Source: Sporodiniella umbellata | Taxonomy: Eukaryota > Mucoromycota > Mucoromycetes > Mucorales > Rhizopodaceae | Length of the DNA stretch: 64,000 nucleotides | Assembly: GCA_025677835.1 (NCBI GenBank) | Contig: JAIXMR010000085.1 | Location: forward strand, 1-64,000 | Direction: 5' to 3' | Shown: piece after piece, positions 13,203 through 24,868 of the stretch | Numbering within the stretch: the first letter of the stretch is position 1 | How the letters are laid out: every line of letters begins with the position of its first letter | Notes under the pieces: generated by a model | The model's database searches: none | The model's input: only the letters and a program-made list of their open reading frames with translations | What the model was told of the DNA's origin: nothing | Made by a program: the position numbers and the translations under genes

Positions 13203-13374
13203 TTGCAATGAAGAAAAAGCAACACTAGAAAACACTACATTCGATGTGGCATCCACAGTTCTCTGTAATCGAAATTCACTAGAAGCATTTACATGGAAGG
13301 CATTTATGAAAGAATATAAGACAATGTCGCAGGATTTTCGTCTCCCTGGTGTAGAAGTATTAGGTGACCAATAA
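13203..13374 (+). pseudogene. Isolated coding-like fragment in the gene desert (possible exon or transposase relic)
   Basis: After an intron-like acceptor (TTACATAG) a frame of 56 sense codons runs to a TAA. Its composition looks like real protein: it contains the segments TTFDVASTVLCNR, LEAFTWKAFMKEY and QDFRLPGVEVLGDQ. No start codon, partner exon or continuing frame is clear; upstream, 12804-12911 offers another 35-codon coding-like piece. I do not recognise the family. A relic of a repetitive gene or DNA transposon is possible because the surroundings are otherwise empty, but a lineage-specific gene with unrecognised exons is not excluded. Confidence 0.3.
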
Positions 13375-16300
13375 AAATTTTGACAAGTGGCCAACTGAAA
13401 TTTAAAAAATGTTCAAGTTTTTTTAATAAGTGACCAATTGATGTCGGAAATAAAGAATTTCACGATTTTCAAGAAGATTGGACGCATTGACTTTCTCATA
13501 AGCAAGTGTAACCTTTCTAAAAGGAGTTTTTGCTCAGTTTTTTTTTTTTTTTTTTTCGAGATCTATGTACTACTTTGGATTCTTTGATTTGTGTTACATT
13601 TGTATGGTACCGCTACTATACTGCAGAAAGAGCTCGATTCAAACGCACTTTTTAATAAGAAACTCTTTTGTTATTAAAAAAAAAAACTAAAAAGTGCACT
13701 ATTGACTGAACATAAATGGATAGGTTATATTAAGCACCAGAAAAGACTTTTTCGGCTGATAAAACACTAGACTTTTTGGGTGTGGATTTAGTCAAAGTGC
13801 TACTAGAAGATTGTAAACAAACAAGTCAAGTGACTGAATAAAATTGAAGAAAACATTTGAAGCTGGGACATGTCTCAATATGTCTAATAGTGCGCTATTA
13901 TAGAGCCGGTAACGAATCAGAAAAGCTTTAAGAAAGTACGCTTTGCGTAAGCGGGAGTTTTTTTTTTTAAAAAAAAAAAAGCAATGCAAATTGACGTCTG
14001 TAAAATAGAGAATAGTTGCAGTTTAACTTTTATTTTACACGATTTGGGGTCATAGGGTTTAGACTTTGATTCTATTCATGATATTTGAACACAATCAGTG
14101 TGGTAAAGGATGTTGAGTGGGAAATATACAGGTGCTGTTAGTAATTTTCCATTACTTATTTTTGAAGTATTCTCAAACTTGGATTGAGGTTACTGATGAT
14201 GTTTTTTTGTAAAACAAATCAATACTTAAAGCCAACTTTATAGCAACAATAAAAAAAATTGAGTATAACCCAAGTAGTATTCTCTATTTTCAGTTTGTAA
14301 AGCAGGTATGGCTGGGACTGACTTTTTTTTTTGATTTGATGAACTAAATTTATGTGAATCAAAAAAGAAAATTACCATGTAAAAAGATCAGTCTGTTTTC
14401 ATCTGCTTTCTTAGTTGCAGGATAGTAATTCAACGCTCTGTTCTTATTTTTGGGAATAGTTTCTAATCCACATTCATTTATATTTGACTACTTATCTCGC
14501 AAAGTTGTAGGAGAAGTATCATGTCTTTTAACTTCAGATAGGCTTTGGCTTTCATCTGAGATTTAAATTGAAGATCTTGTCCTTATTTGTATCACACTCC
14601 GGAAAAGAGGCACTTCTCACACTGATTGTTTACGCAATAACATTTATACGATTTTTATTTGAAAAGCGGCGCCCGTTATTATATAAAACAGTAATACTTG
14701 CTTGAAAATACCAGTTTGTATACCGTATCTTGCTTGTTACTATTTATCCTCAGTCAACCGGGCCTCATTTTTGCTCTCGATTAGGGATACAGTGCGCTAT
14801 TCTCCTCCGTAGCAGGCTAATATTCTTTTCATTTCTATACCCATCTCATTTTCGAATTTTAAGACTTTTTCCGCGTGGAAATTTTTTTTTCTGTCATCAT
14901 CCGATACTTTTTCTTAGAAAACTTGTAGCTGAGCCGTTGGTGTATGCTGGGGAGACCACATGCCTATAACACAGCTGAAACTTTCTTTCTAGCCTATGTT
15001 TCACCAATTTTTTTTTCTTCTCAAATAGCCTCATACGTAATACTTATTAGCCAATGAATTCAACCTTTCATGTTCATTAAAGGTAGCCAAGGGCTACATG
15101 AATACAATATACCTGTGACAGTCAGGCTACATAACCTCCATGGTAATACTAGGTTGTGTCTGCCTCTTTAGGAGCGTTTTTTTCCAATTGTTTATGCTTG
15201 TGAATCAAACAAAACAATCAGCTTTCATCTAGTTTTTTATGGTCTCTGAGTCAAACAAGGATAATTTTGTAAACAATAGACATTTTAAGAAAACATAATG
15301 CTTATATGGCTAGCTTCAGCCGTCAAATTGATGGTTTGCATGTGTTTTTATCAATAAAATGGTTATAAAAGCAATATTAGCTGGAGGCCAATCTATTTGA
15401 CAGACCTTAGGGAAAATAAGTTAAGAATTTTTTCAGTCTTTAATTATATTTGCATATATTTTTTTTTTAAAAAATAAAAAGAATCAAAGGATATTCGATA
15501 TACTAAGACGAGAACATGATTTTTTCTAAAATATTGCTTGTACTATTAGACATTTGAAGTTGTAGTACATGGCGCTCTTGATGTGTTGTTTCTCCCGTAC
15601 GAGTACCGTAACTATGTTTTGATCGTCGAAATCTTATATCAAATAAACGATTGGCGAGTAGCGCTTAAAAAGATCAATCCTCTTGTTTCCTCAAAGATAG
15701 AGTGACAACTTTAGTGTTATATACAAGATTTGAAAAAAAAAAAATTCCAAGAGCGGTCAGTTGTATGTATCACTTTGCTGCCTTTTTCTATAGACGTTTC
15801 TTTTTAAAAATATACCACAAAAAAAAAAAAAAAAAAAAAAAACAATCAATAACAACAACAGATAAACTCCCAAGCACGATAAGCTAAACAAGGCGAGAAA
15901 CGGATGTTTAATATGGAAATAGTTTATAATTTTGGACAAGTGTTTCGCTTTCATAAGCTAGTCTATGCCGAAAAGAGAAATGTCAGTCAGTCCTGATAAC
16001 TGTGTGACTATTGTCGAGATTCTACTTTTTTTTTTGATGTGGAAATAGCATTCTGTTTTTAGTACCAACTATGTGACAGATGCTCCTTCGAATCAAGTAT
16101 CTATAAAATGGTATGTCTGCTAGAACCTTATTGTCATTAAGTGGAAGTGTTTGATTTTGCAACATTAATCTAAGCTGTCTCTCTAGCTACGTTTCTCTTT
16201 GTATAGTTTCACTTTTGTCTCACCCATACAAAAAATACTTGCCGTTGATCGCTTTCTTATCGTGTATTTGTATAATATTGATTTTGAAGAAAGCCTCTTG

Positions 16301-17253
16301 CAGCAAAAGTGCTATAAAGTCGCTTTGGCTTAGAATGAGATTCGATAAAGAGCGTTCCTGAAGTTTTGTATTTTACTTTTCACCGGTTTTTGAATACCTT
16401 TCCAATAGAAGACCAAGCTGGTGTGGCTGTTGGATAGGAGACTTGACTGGTGTTTCAAATCAAGGCTATGGTCTGGTAAACTGCTTATAGATATAGGCTC
16501 TCCTGGTACATGATAACCATTAATTTTAGTATTTAAAAGCTATTCATCTTAATTTCATCTTGTGCTAGTTTCAATTATGATTTGGTTCAAGGACCGAGAC
16601 AAAAAGAACTAAACTATCCTATTGTCTCAATAGAACTGTATATATTTTTGGATGACAGCGCTTCTGACAGTCCTTTTATGGAGAGATTCAGACATACAGT
16701 TGCTAAAGAAAGCTCCCAAGTGCTTTGAAATAAATGTGTAGCTATCTTCTCTCGCATGGGAGTTCTATTATAGCTAAGCATTCGATAATTGATCATTTAT
16801 ATGCGAAATAATTTCTGTAATGTATAAAGCTTTACCACTTTAACTTCCTCTTTCATTTTGTTTTAATCAAGTTTCACATGTACAAACAACCCTCAAGTTT
16901 CGATGGTTATTCCTAGTGTTTTTGAGACTTTTTTTTAAAAAAAAATTCCTAAAGGTGTAACGTAGTCTCATAACAAAACCAAATACCAAAACATAATGTT
17001 TTTATTTATTTTATTTTATTTTTTTGAAAAAAGAAAAGGTGACACATGCAAACCATGTATCCAAACATGTACACAAGCACAAGCTTATACACAATTATAG
17101 ACGTACATACGTTTTTTATATAGCTCTACATTGACACAAATAAATAAATAAAAAGAAAGTGTAGACATAGCTGTATCGAATCTAAAATTATACAAAACAA
17201 AAACTCAATTGGGGCTTGAAAAGTAAAAGTGTTGAGTTTTGTTTAAAAGAACC

Positions 17254-17289
<36 letters not shown>

Positions 17290-17505
17290 TAGCTGTCTTG
17301 TTATCTTTTCGTTTCGTTTTCACCTTATCTAATATAAATCGTAAGATTTTTATTTTTGCCCTAAAACATAACTAAATTAGTAACTATTTTTATCGTTATT
17401 GTAGATTAAAAATAATGTCATATAGAACTACTATAGTTAATTGGTTTTTATTCTTGAAAAAGGAATAGTTAAATTGCGATCCTTGTTTTTAAGCAGTTCA
17501 AAGTG

Positions 17506-17542
<37 letters not shown>
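17506..17542. repeat. Compound dinucleotide microsatellite (TA)n(GA)n
   Basis: Alternating TA for about 16 nt is followed by about 20 nt of GA repeats. It lies in intergenic DNA, so no coding effect is expected. Confidence 0.9.
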
Positions 17543-18131
17543 CCATATTAAAGATGGATACTTGCACTAGTGAAAATAAAAATTATAGCTGAAAATTAAT
17601 TTCCCTTTATTAAAGAACGGAAAAGAAAAAAGAAGAAGCATAGCAAACTGGTTGGTTTTGAAAAGAAATGGGAGCAAAAAAAAAAAAAAAAAAAAAAGAC
17701 TTTTTTTAGTATGAATGCCGAAAGTTCAAATAACAAGCGCCTAGAACAAAGTAATCAAAGATACTTAGTATGATGAAAGTATTAATTCTATTAAAACTTG
17801 GAAATTCTTATCCAAGTGTCCTTCATAGTCTACTTCTCCCAATCTGTATACGTTGGAAATATTCCGCGTATATTGAATTGTAAACAAACACTTTGGAAAG
17901 AACTGCTGTATTGAATTTTTATAATAAAACATCACGCTTTCAACTCTAAAGAGATATTCTAGACGTTTCTTCTCCTTTGTTATGCCTTCCATACACATTG
18001 GTTCAAAAACAATTGTCGCGTGCTGTATTTAAACTTTGATTTCTTAAAGAGGGAGCTTTTCTCTTCCCTTGTTTTTTTTTTTTTCCTGAGATTGTTTAAT
18101 TGTCATTATAAAGAATAGATAGTTCAAATTA

Positions 18132-18875
18132 CTAAATGACCTGAACATCTGATACAAGACAAGATATTCTTCTTTTATCAGGCATTTTCAATTCGCTACG
18201 AATTGTGAATTTCCCCTAAAAAAAAAAAAAAATCAAACAGTAACAGTAAAGGTCAGTAAGATTTTTTTGTTTCTACTTGAACTACTTACAGGAACTATGG
18301 TTCAAGAGGTTGTTGATTTTATTGTGTATAAAAAAAAAAAAAAAAAAAATGAGCACAGTGTAAATTGACCATCTCCCTTTTTTTTTAGACTTGCCTGTTT
18401 TTTCTAAAGGTATAGAAACGGACTTTTTGAAAGAAAATTTGCCTTTAGGAAAAGGACAAGACTCACCCAAGGATCTTATGGATTCACAGAAATCAAGTTC
18501 AAGCGTGTATAACGTAAAGAGTCCCATTTTGATTGTGACATCAATCATGGAGCCTTCAGGCACAGACTCTGGCAATACACCTTTGAGTTCCACGTTTACT
18601 TTTTCACCTCTTGTGAGAATTTCTGGACTCATTTCAAGCTGTTCAATACTAAATGGATAGATAGATAAACAACGAGACGAAAAAAAAAAAAAAAAAAAAA
18701 AAAAAGGCTGAATTTACTTCAAAAGACCACGATCTTTGCCATTACAAGTAGAAACATGCTTGAGAGAGTTTTCTTGATACTCTTCAATCTCGTCTTCAAG
18801 GTATATCCAGGGACGGCCGTAGACAAGGTTAGATAGTAAAGTAGCCAAGAGTAAAGTCAAAAGAGCAAACTTCAT
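18132..18875 (-). CDS. NPC2/ML-domain sterol or phosphatidylglycerol/phosphatidylinositol transfer protein
   Basis: Exons are 18875-18718, 18648-18395, a 5-nt microexon 18294-18290, and 18215-18132, giving 166 residues. The first 20 residues form a signal peptide. The mature ML domain has the expected Cys pattern (VSTCNG, LDFCESI, ESCPFPKG, RISCLVS) and a PIPL-type strand. Intron 2 starts with GC (ACAG|GCAAGT). The 5-nt exon TTCCT is bounded by CATAG and GTAAGT and joins the halves as EKT-VPG-KFTIRSEL. Without it, the last exon reads out of frame and hits a stop at once. The length matches the fungal Npc2 family (about 170). Such proteins carry sterols or phospholipids in the vacuole or secretory lumen; the ligand here is unknown. 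Confidence 0.9.
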
Positions 18876-18919
18876 AGGTGGAAAACAGTGATTTTTATTT
18901 TTATTTTTTTTATCCCATG

Positions 18920-18927
18920 TATTTATA
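18920..18927 (-). promoter_or_regulatory. TATA box of the ML-domain gene
   Basis: TATAAATA on the minus strand, about 45 bp upstream of the start codon. This predicts a very short 5' leader. Confidence 0.5.
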
Positions 18928-19220
18928 CAAACAAAAGGGAAAGCTTTAGACCAACTTTTAGCTTGTTGTTATCAAGTATTTATTCTTAAAATGCTTCTCG
19001 TCTATTTTAAATTCTTTCAAAAAGAAATTAAAAAAAAAAAGTTTGATTGGGTCATCAACGGTTTTATCCAGAATTTGGACAATAGCAGTTTTTATTGCTA
19101 TTGTTGTTAGGAGAAACGAATTTAGAAAGGATTTTTTTTCCTTGTTTTACAGTCTTTTCTTTTTTTTTTCTGTAAAATAGACAACGACGCTACTTTGGAA
19201 AGGAGGATTCAGATGCCGCC

Positions 19221-19253
<33 letters not shown>

Positions 19254-19279
19254 GAGGTTTTGAGGTTTTTGTTTGATCT

Positions 19280-20782
19280 ATGGCAGAGTTTATATTACCC
19301 AAAGAACCTTTCTTGTTACCCAAAAAATACGATTGTCCAAAAAAGTACGCAGAGGCCTTGGTTGACTATGTAGAAACTTACCGAAAATGGACAGAGATTC
19401 ATTTTGTGGACTTTATTACTTTGGACCATTGGCAATTATTACCTGAGGATTGGCAGAGTAGTTTATTGAATGAATCTGACATGTTTGAAGCAATTACAAA
19501 GATCGCTTTTGGAAAGTACAATGTAAGCCGATGCCGAAACTTTTTTTTTTTGTTTTTTTTTTTTTTGTTTTTGGTTTTGGTGACGCTTTTGGTATAGGAA
19601 GCTTGGCCCTTGTCTTTAAAAGAGTATATCAAGAACACAAAAGAGTTAGAGCTACCTCGGATTCACCCTTATTCATGTAAATATCGATGGTATATACGTA
19701 TTTAGGAAAACTGATTCTCCAAAAAAAAAAAAAAAAAAACAGCGCAACAAAAGATCAAGCCTTTGGAGAAACGAGTGTTACCTGGAATGGTAGAGAAAAA
19801 GATTCATGAGGTAGAGCGGATGGTGCCAGTGATTCAGCAGCTTGCTAAAGAACAAGGGATAGGATCTGTGATGGATCTTGGAGCGGGCCAAGGGTATTTG
19901 AGTCGAGCCTTAGCGTACCGTTCGAATCTGAAGGTGTTGGCAGTGGATGGATCTGACGTTCAGACGTGTGGCGCCAAACGGTTTGATGAGCGTATTATGA
20001 AGGGTCTGAAAGCCAGTGATCTGCAGTTGTTTCATGTCAACGAGCGTGTGACGCCCGAGAACGCATCGAGCTTACTGTCTCGATGGCGTGGAGCTCAGGA
20101 CGAGCGGTGGTTGCTGTGCGGACTGCATACATGCGGCGATTTGGCAAGCATGATCCTGAGACTGTTTGTTTCTAGTCCGGAAATGACCAGCTTGGTCAAC
20201 GTAGGGTGTTGCTATCATTTCTTGAGTGAACAGACAGCCCAGGCTGGATTTCCGATGAGTGAGACCTTACAGAAAACGGGACTTGTCATCGGTCATACCT
20301 CACGCATGTTATCGAGTCAGGTACCTGAAAGATGGGTTGAAAGGGCAGAAGATACTGCCGTTGCGCTTGAACATCATTTCTTTCGAGCCCTGTTACAGCA
20401 TATAATGGTGCAGAAAGGTCTGGCTGTTCCTGGCAAGGCACCCGTCATCGGTCGATTGAACAAAAAGAAAGATTTCACCTCGTTTTATGTCTACGTGCAG
20501 GCAGCCTTGGCTCGACTCGGCCTACTGCCGGAGACAATCACCCAAAAAGAAGCCGAAGCTCACTATACACGCTACCAATCGAATCGAACCGATCAAAAGA
20601 TAGCCTACGTCTGGTCCTTGAGGGCTATTCTTGCCCCTGTGTTTGAGAGTATTATGTTGGTTGATCGATGGTTGTACCTGAATGATGTCATCCCTGATAG
20701 CCCAACAAAAAAAGTATGTCTATGGCCCTTGTTTGATCCCATGGCTTCCCCTCGCAACATGGTTGTCATGGCGACAAAATAG
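19280..20782 (+). CDS. METTL25B: METTL25B/RRNAD1-family SAM-dependent methyltransferase-like protein
   Basis: Three exons (19280-19522, 19598-19676, 19743-20782) give 453 residues. The N-terminal helical region holds LLPEDWQSSLL and WPLSLKEYI. Motif I of the Rossmann methyltransferase fold is VMDLGAGQGYLSR, followed by an acidic motif II (LAVDGSD). Family-specific blocks follow: LLCGLHTCGDLA, VNVGCCYHFLS, and a C-terminal DRWLYLN...SPRNMVVMATK that matches the end of human RRNAD1 closely. The family is annotated as rRNA adenine dimethylase-like, but no substrate is firmly established, so activity is inferred. Both introns contain A or T homopolymers. It is divergent from the ML-domain gene (404 bp between start codons). 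Confidence 0.88.
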
Positions 20783-20851
20783 AAAAAAAAAAAAAAAAAA
20801 AGAAAAGAAAAAAAAAAAAAAACGACATACATTTCTAGACATTCGCATTAC

Positions 20852-20882
<31 letters not shown>

Positions 20883-20946
20883 TTATAGAGCATAGATACT
20901 TTATTAATACGATAATAAAAGATTTTTTTTTTTTTTTCTTCTTTTT

Positions 20947-21703
20947 TTAGAAAAAAGAACGGTTATTGTTCTCTTGAGGGATGATTGGCAGGGGTAACTT
21001 TCTGGTGGAAAACCAATTTTTTTTTTTTTCATGTTCTGTAGTTAATGTGGGGACAAGGTATAGCTGTTGATGAGTGGGTTTATCAGACAAGATGTTCTGT
21101 ACGGACATTATGGGAGGTTTGAGTAAGAGTTGGTGTGGCGAAGGTAAACTGGGTTGAAGCGTTGATTTAGAACGATGATAGTGCGGTAATGCGTGTTCCA
21201 CAAGGTCTTGAGGCGAAGGCAATCCACCAAAATAAGATGTCAAACGAGGTCGTGTATTCCATGTGTCTTGAAAAGCTGTGATCTCTTCTTGGGTGACTGA
21301 ATGTGATCTTTGTCTTTTATGGCTAAAAGGAAAAAAAAAATCAAAATCAATCTCTAGAAAAGAGTTTCTTGCCTACCTAAAGCCAAGGGTAGACCTTCTA
21401 GGTTCTTTTCTTATTCTGATACGAACACCTTGTTCAGAAAAGTATCTGGTCAAGAAAGTAGATTCTATAAACAATCAGAGCCTATTCCCCTCTTTCTCAT
21501 TCTGTCCTATTCTTTTTGTTTATTTATTTACCTGACATTCCGGGGAAACCTTAAACGAAAAAGACTTTTTAGTATAAGCGGTGGAAGAGGATAGAATGGG
21601 TTCAACTTACTCTTGGGTGCATACACTTGAAATGGATCCGATAGAATAGAGCTCAAGGCTTGTACGCTTTCTCTAAACAGTGTGTTAAAGCAGGGTGTAC
21701 TCT

Positions 21704-21746
<43 letters not shown>

Positions 21747-22368
21747 CCATTCTAAACAGAGTGAATTTGAGTCGATAAATTCCTTCGAGCCTTACGCTAA
21801 TATCAGAGAAAACAAAAAAACCACCATCTGTTGAAAGGTAAGCGAATGATTTATTTTTGGAAGTTTTACCTGCATTATCTAAATGCTTTAGTTTGTGCAG
21901 AGACTGTACGACAGCACCTGCTGTAGTTTTGTTACCATTGATGAAATGCAGTTCTGAATCCCCGCTTAGGTCCGATAGTGTGGCATATAAAAAGAAATAA
22001 GGATCTGTCAAGAGACTATCACTAAAACGGTTGTCAATACGAATCGTCCTAATAAAAAGGGGAAGAGGGGGGGGTAGCCTCTTTAAGCGGTGTTTACTCT
22101 GGTCTATCGCATAAGATCTGGACAACAGGAGGCGGATCAATAGGCCTTCGATCCACTATAAAAACTTGAGTCAAAATACTTTTTGGTTGGTTGGTTACCT
22201 TTTTCTTTAAAACTACACAATCTTGCTTTTTTTGGCTGTTGAAGAATGGCGAGTGAATATCTAAGGCAAAACAGGTGAGAAACAAGGAACGCGTTGCTAC
22301 ATTAAAGGGGAGGGAGACGTTTCTTGCCTTGGGGGAAGAAAGGTAGTATAGGATTTTATAAAGCTCAT
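20947..22368 (-). CDS. Velvet-domain transcriptional regulator (VosA/VelB type)
   Basis: Eight exons (22368-22301, 22260-22199, 22155-22098, 22048-21743, 21699-21611, 21549-21532, 21464-21377, 21322-20947) give about 354 residues. The velvet domain reads LAILQQPKKARLCSF, then DRRPIDPPPVVQI, LTDPYFFLYATLSD, GGFFVFSDISVRLEG-IYRLKFTLF, and ends SFPGM-ESTFLTRYFSEQGVRIRIRK. These are the core motifs of this NF-kappaB-like DNA-binding fold. A basic HKRQR patch and a Ser/Pro-rich tail follow. Exon 6 is only 18 nt. The exon 4/5 junction needs an unusual GAG acceptor to stay in frame, and intron 1 is only 40 nt, so those two junctions are less certain. Velvet proteins control development, sporulation and secondary metabolism in fungi. 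Confidence 0.9.
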
Positions 22369-22484
22369 GGGTCGTTTTTATTTACACAGTTGAAAAAACA
22401 AGTAAAATTTTCAAAAAAAAAAAAAAAAAAAATATATAAAAATAAAAACAGAATAAAAGAGAATTTTTTTTTTTTAAAAAAAAG

Positions 22485-22519
<35 letters not shown>

Positions 22520-24001
22520 TTGGGGGGCCAATCAAGCTATCTTCAGCTTGTTTCAATTCAATTTATCAACATTCTAAGAACCGATGTCCCTGTGCTTCTG
22601 AAATGACTTTTATTTGGGGTATTTTGGTTTCTGTGGTAAATAGAAGAGTAAGGTTCATTTGTCTGTCTTTTTGTGTAAAGGGCTGTTTCTGTACAAGTCC
22701 AAAGAGCACAAGAAAGAAGCAAAAAGAAAAGATCGCCAATGTAAAGGTGTGATCGTGAGTCTAGCTTGGATGGGACAACACTTTATAAAATCTATTATAA
22801 AATCTATTGTAAAATCAACTTTTTCTATTCTCTCTTTTTCAGGATTGCACAAAGTACCGAATGGCTGGGTATTTTCCTAAAAGAATCCGCTTATTGTTTT
22901 GGGTTATTCAAAAAAAAAAAAAGACATGAGAAAAAAAAAAAAACTTGTTTTTTTGGGTCGTTGTTCTTATTTTTAAAACCAAATAGAAAGCACGTTTCTC
23001 TTCTTTTTGGCCCTTTGGAGGATTCTCAAGCCCGATCGTATGCGTCTCACGGAATAGGGGAACTAACTGAAACAGTCTTTGTTGGACAAAATAAAGAGGG
23101 TTGCACTTGGAACGTATGTATTTTTCAGTGGAAGGCACGTCAGAAAAGAATACACAAATATTTATAGGTTAAAAAGAATACACAGATATTTGTAGGTTGT
23201 TTCGGGAACGTGTTTCTTGGTTTTACCTGTTTTATTCCTAAACATGTCTCTACTTTCCGACAAGTGGGTTGTTTTTCAAGCAGTGGGGATTTCTACACTA
23301 AACATTTCATTGGGTTTCACACAACGTTAACACAACCCTATTTTTACTCTATTTTTCCCTCTTCTAGCCACACAGGACAACACGCGTTACCTTCTTTTCA
23401 GCAAAAAGAACGCATCGCCCAAAAAAAAAAAACTCTCTCTCTCTCTCTTTCTTTCTCTTTCTCTCTCTCTCTTTTTTTTTTTTTTTTCTTTCTTATCAAG
23501 CCTTTGCTTTGATCTTCTTCTTTTGGATTCCAGCCATTCGGATGGCAGAAACCCCCTCCTGTCTTCCTAACCACACCCTTTTTTTTTTTTGGATAGCCGA
23601 TACCGGTCTTTGAAATCAAAGGTAGACTGAACTTTCTTTTGCATGACTTGACCGAAAACGGTAAGGATGATGACGATGTCTAGGGTCAACGAATCATAAA
23701 ACAGGTAAAGTGATCCAAGCCTTTCCTCGTTTTTTCAGCCAATCAATCCAATCCATCATCGTTGGAAAAGATGCCGTCATACTCTCTTCTCACTTGGTGC
23801 TTATCTGATGGCCGGTGATTATCGTCAGGATCGCACGGATCTTTGGATGGGTCGTTTTTTTTTTTTTTTTTTTTTTTTTGTTATTGGCACGAGCCTATTT
23901 AAAAGCGCTCAATTCAAGGCAGCGTGTGAAGGATTTCTTTTGACTCTCATATAAAAAAAAAAAAAAAAAATACCACTAAAATTCTTCGCTCAACACTTAA
24001 A
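22369..24001. other. Intergenic, promoter side of velvet and cytochrome b5 reductase genes
   Basis: About 1.6 kb with long A/T tracts (near 22411-22516 and 23858-23879) and a CT-rich tract at 23432-23470. A 20-bp near-duplicate (ACACAaATATTTaTAGGTT at about 23151 and again at about 23180) is present. Open frames here are short and rich in Lys/Phe from the homopolymers, so no gene is called. Confidence 0.5.
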
Positions 24002-24855
24002 ATGGCCTTTTCAGCATCTGAATTCAAACCTTTTCAATTAGAAAAGATTGAACGTATTAATCACAATGTATCTCTTTTTCGGTTCAAGTTTCCCGAGGCC
24101 AATGATGTGTCAGGCTTATCGGTAGCTTCCTGTGTGGTCTTTCGTGCTCATTTAGCACGCGAGAATGGTGAAAGGGAAGAAATCGTTCGTCCGTATACAC
24201 CTACTTCGGACGAAAGCACACAAGGTCACGTTGATTTTGTCATCAAGGACTATCCTCAAGGCAACATGAGTCGTCATGTGCATTCGTTAAAAGTGGGTGA
24301 TAGTTTGGATATCAAAGGACCTTTTCAGAAATACAACTGGGAAAGTAAACCCGTCGACCATGTTGGCATGGTAGCAGGCGGTACGGGGATCACACCCATG
24401 CTTCAACTACTACGCAAGATTTTTACTCAAGCCGATGCTTATCCCAAGACGCAGGTCAGTTTGGTGTTTGCCAATCAAGAAGAAAAGGATGTCTTGTTCA
24501 AGGCAGAATTAGATGAGTATCAAGCACGTTACCCAGATCGTTTCAAGGTTCATTATGTTGTCAAGGAAGCTTCGGAAGGTTGGAAAGGACATCAAGGCTA
24601 TGTTACAGAAGGGTTGATTCAGAAGGTTTTCCATGCACCTGAAGCTGAAAGTGCCATGGTCTTTGTCTGTGGCCCCCCACCGATGATGGAAGCCATCAGT
24701 GGGGATAAAAATCCGGATAAATCACAAGGTGAACTCCGAGGGTATCTCAAAAGGTAAAGACAGAAAAAAAAAAAAAAAAAAAAAAAAAATCCAATGCGGT
24801 ATTGACCTTGTTTTATAGTCTTGGTTTCCCTTCACAACGTGTTTACAAGTTGTAA
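24002..24855 (+). CDS. CBR1: NADH-cytochrome b5 reductase
   Basis: Two exons (24002-24753 and 24819-24855) give 262 residues; the tiny second exon supplies the last 12 residues and the stop. The FAD-binding motif is RPYTPTS, followed by GNMSRHVHSLKVGD and DIKGPFQKYNW. The NADH-binding half has MVAGGTGITPMLQLLR and the C-terminal VFVCGPPPMMEAISG. The chain ends in the family-typical aromatic-basic tail (VYKL). This flavoenzyme passes electrons from NADH to cytochrome b5 for desaturation, sterol synthesis and related reactions. There is no N-terminal membrane helix, unlike yeast Cbr1, so a soluble or peripherally bound form is inferred. Its stop codon lies only 13 nt from the stop of the convergent ankyrin gene. 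Confidence 0.95.
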
Positions 24856-24868
24856 ATAATAAAGAGCT

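Larger units (their letters stand above)
10233..18131. other. 8 kb gene-poor AT-rich tract
   Basis: No intact gene is recognised over almost 8 kb, the longest gap in the window. It holds many A/T homopolymers (for example 11160-11190, 13538-13557, 15820-15842, 17257-17288, 17679-17698) and at least one coding-like fragment, listed separately at 13203-13374. A 35-codon open frame at 12804-12911 on the same strand has normal amino-acid composition and may belong with it. Otherwise open frames are short and low-complexity. No tRNA T-loop signature with matching arms was found by eye. Confidence 0.5.

Noticed and set aside
22655..23167. Overlapping open frames on both strands upstream of the cytochrome b5 reductase gene
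   Set aside because: They run through A/T homopolymers, have low-complexity products and show no family motif.
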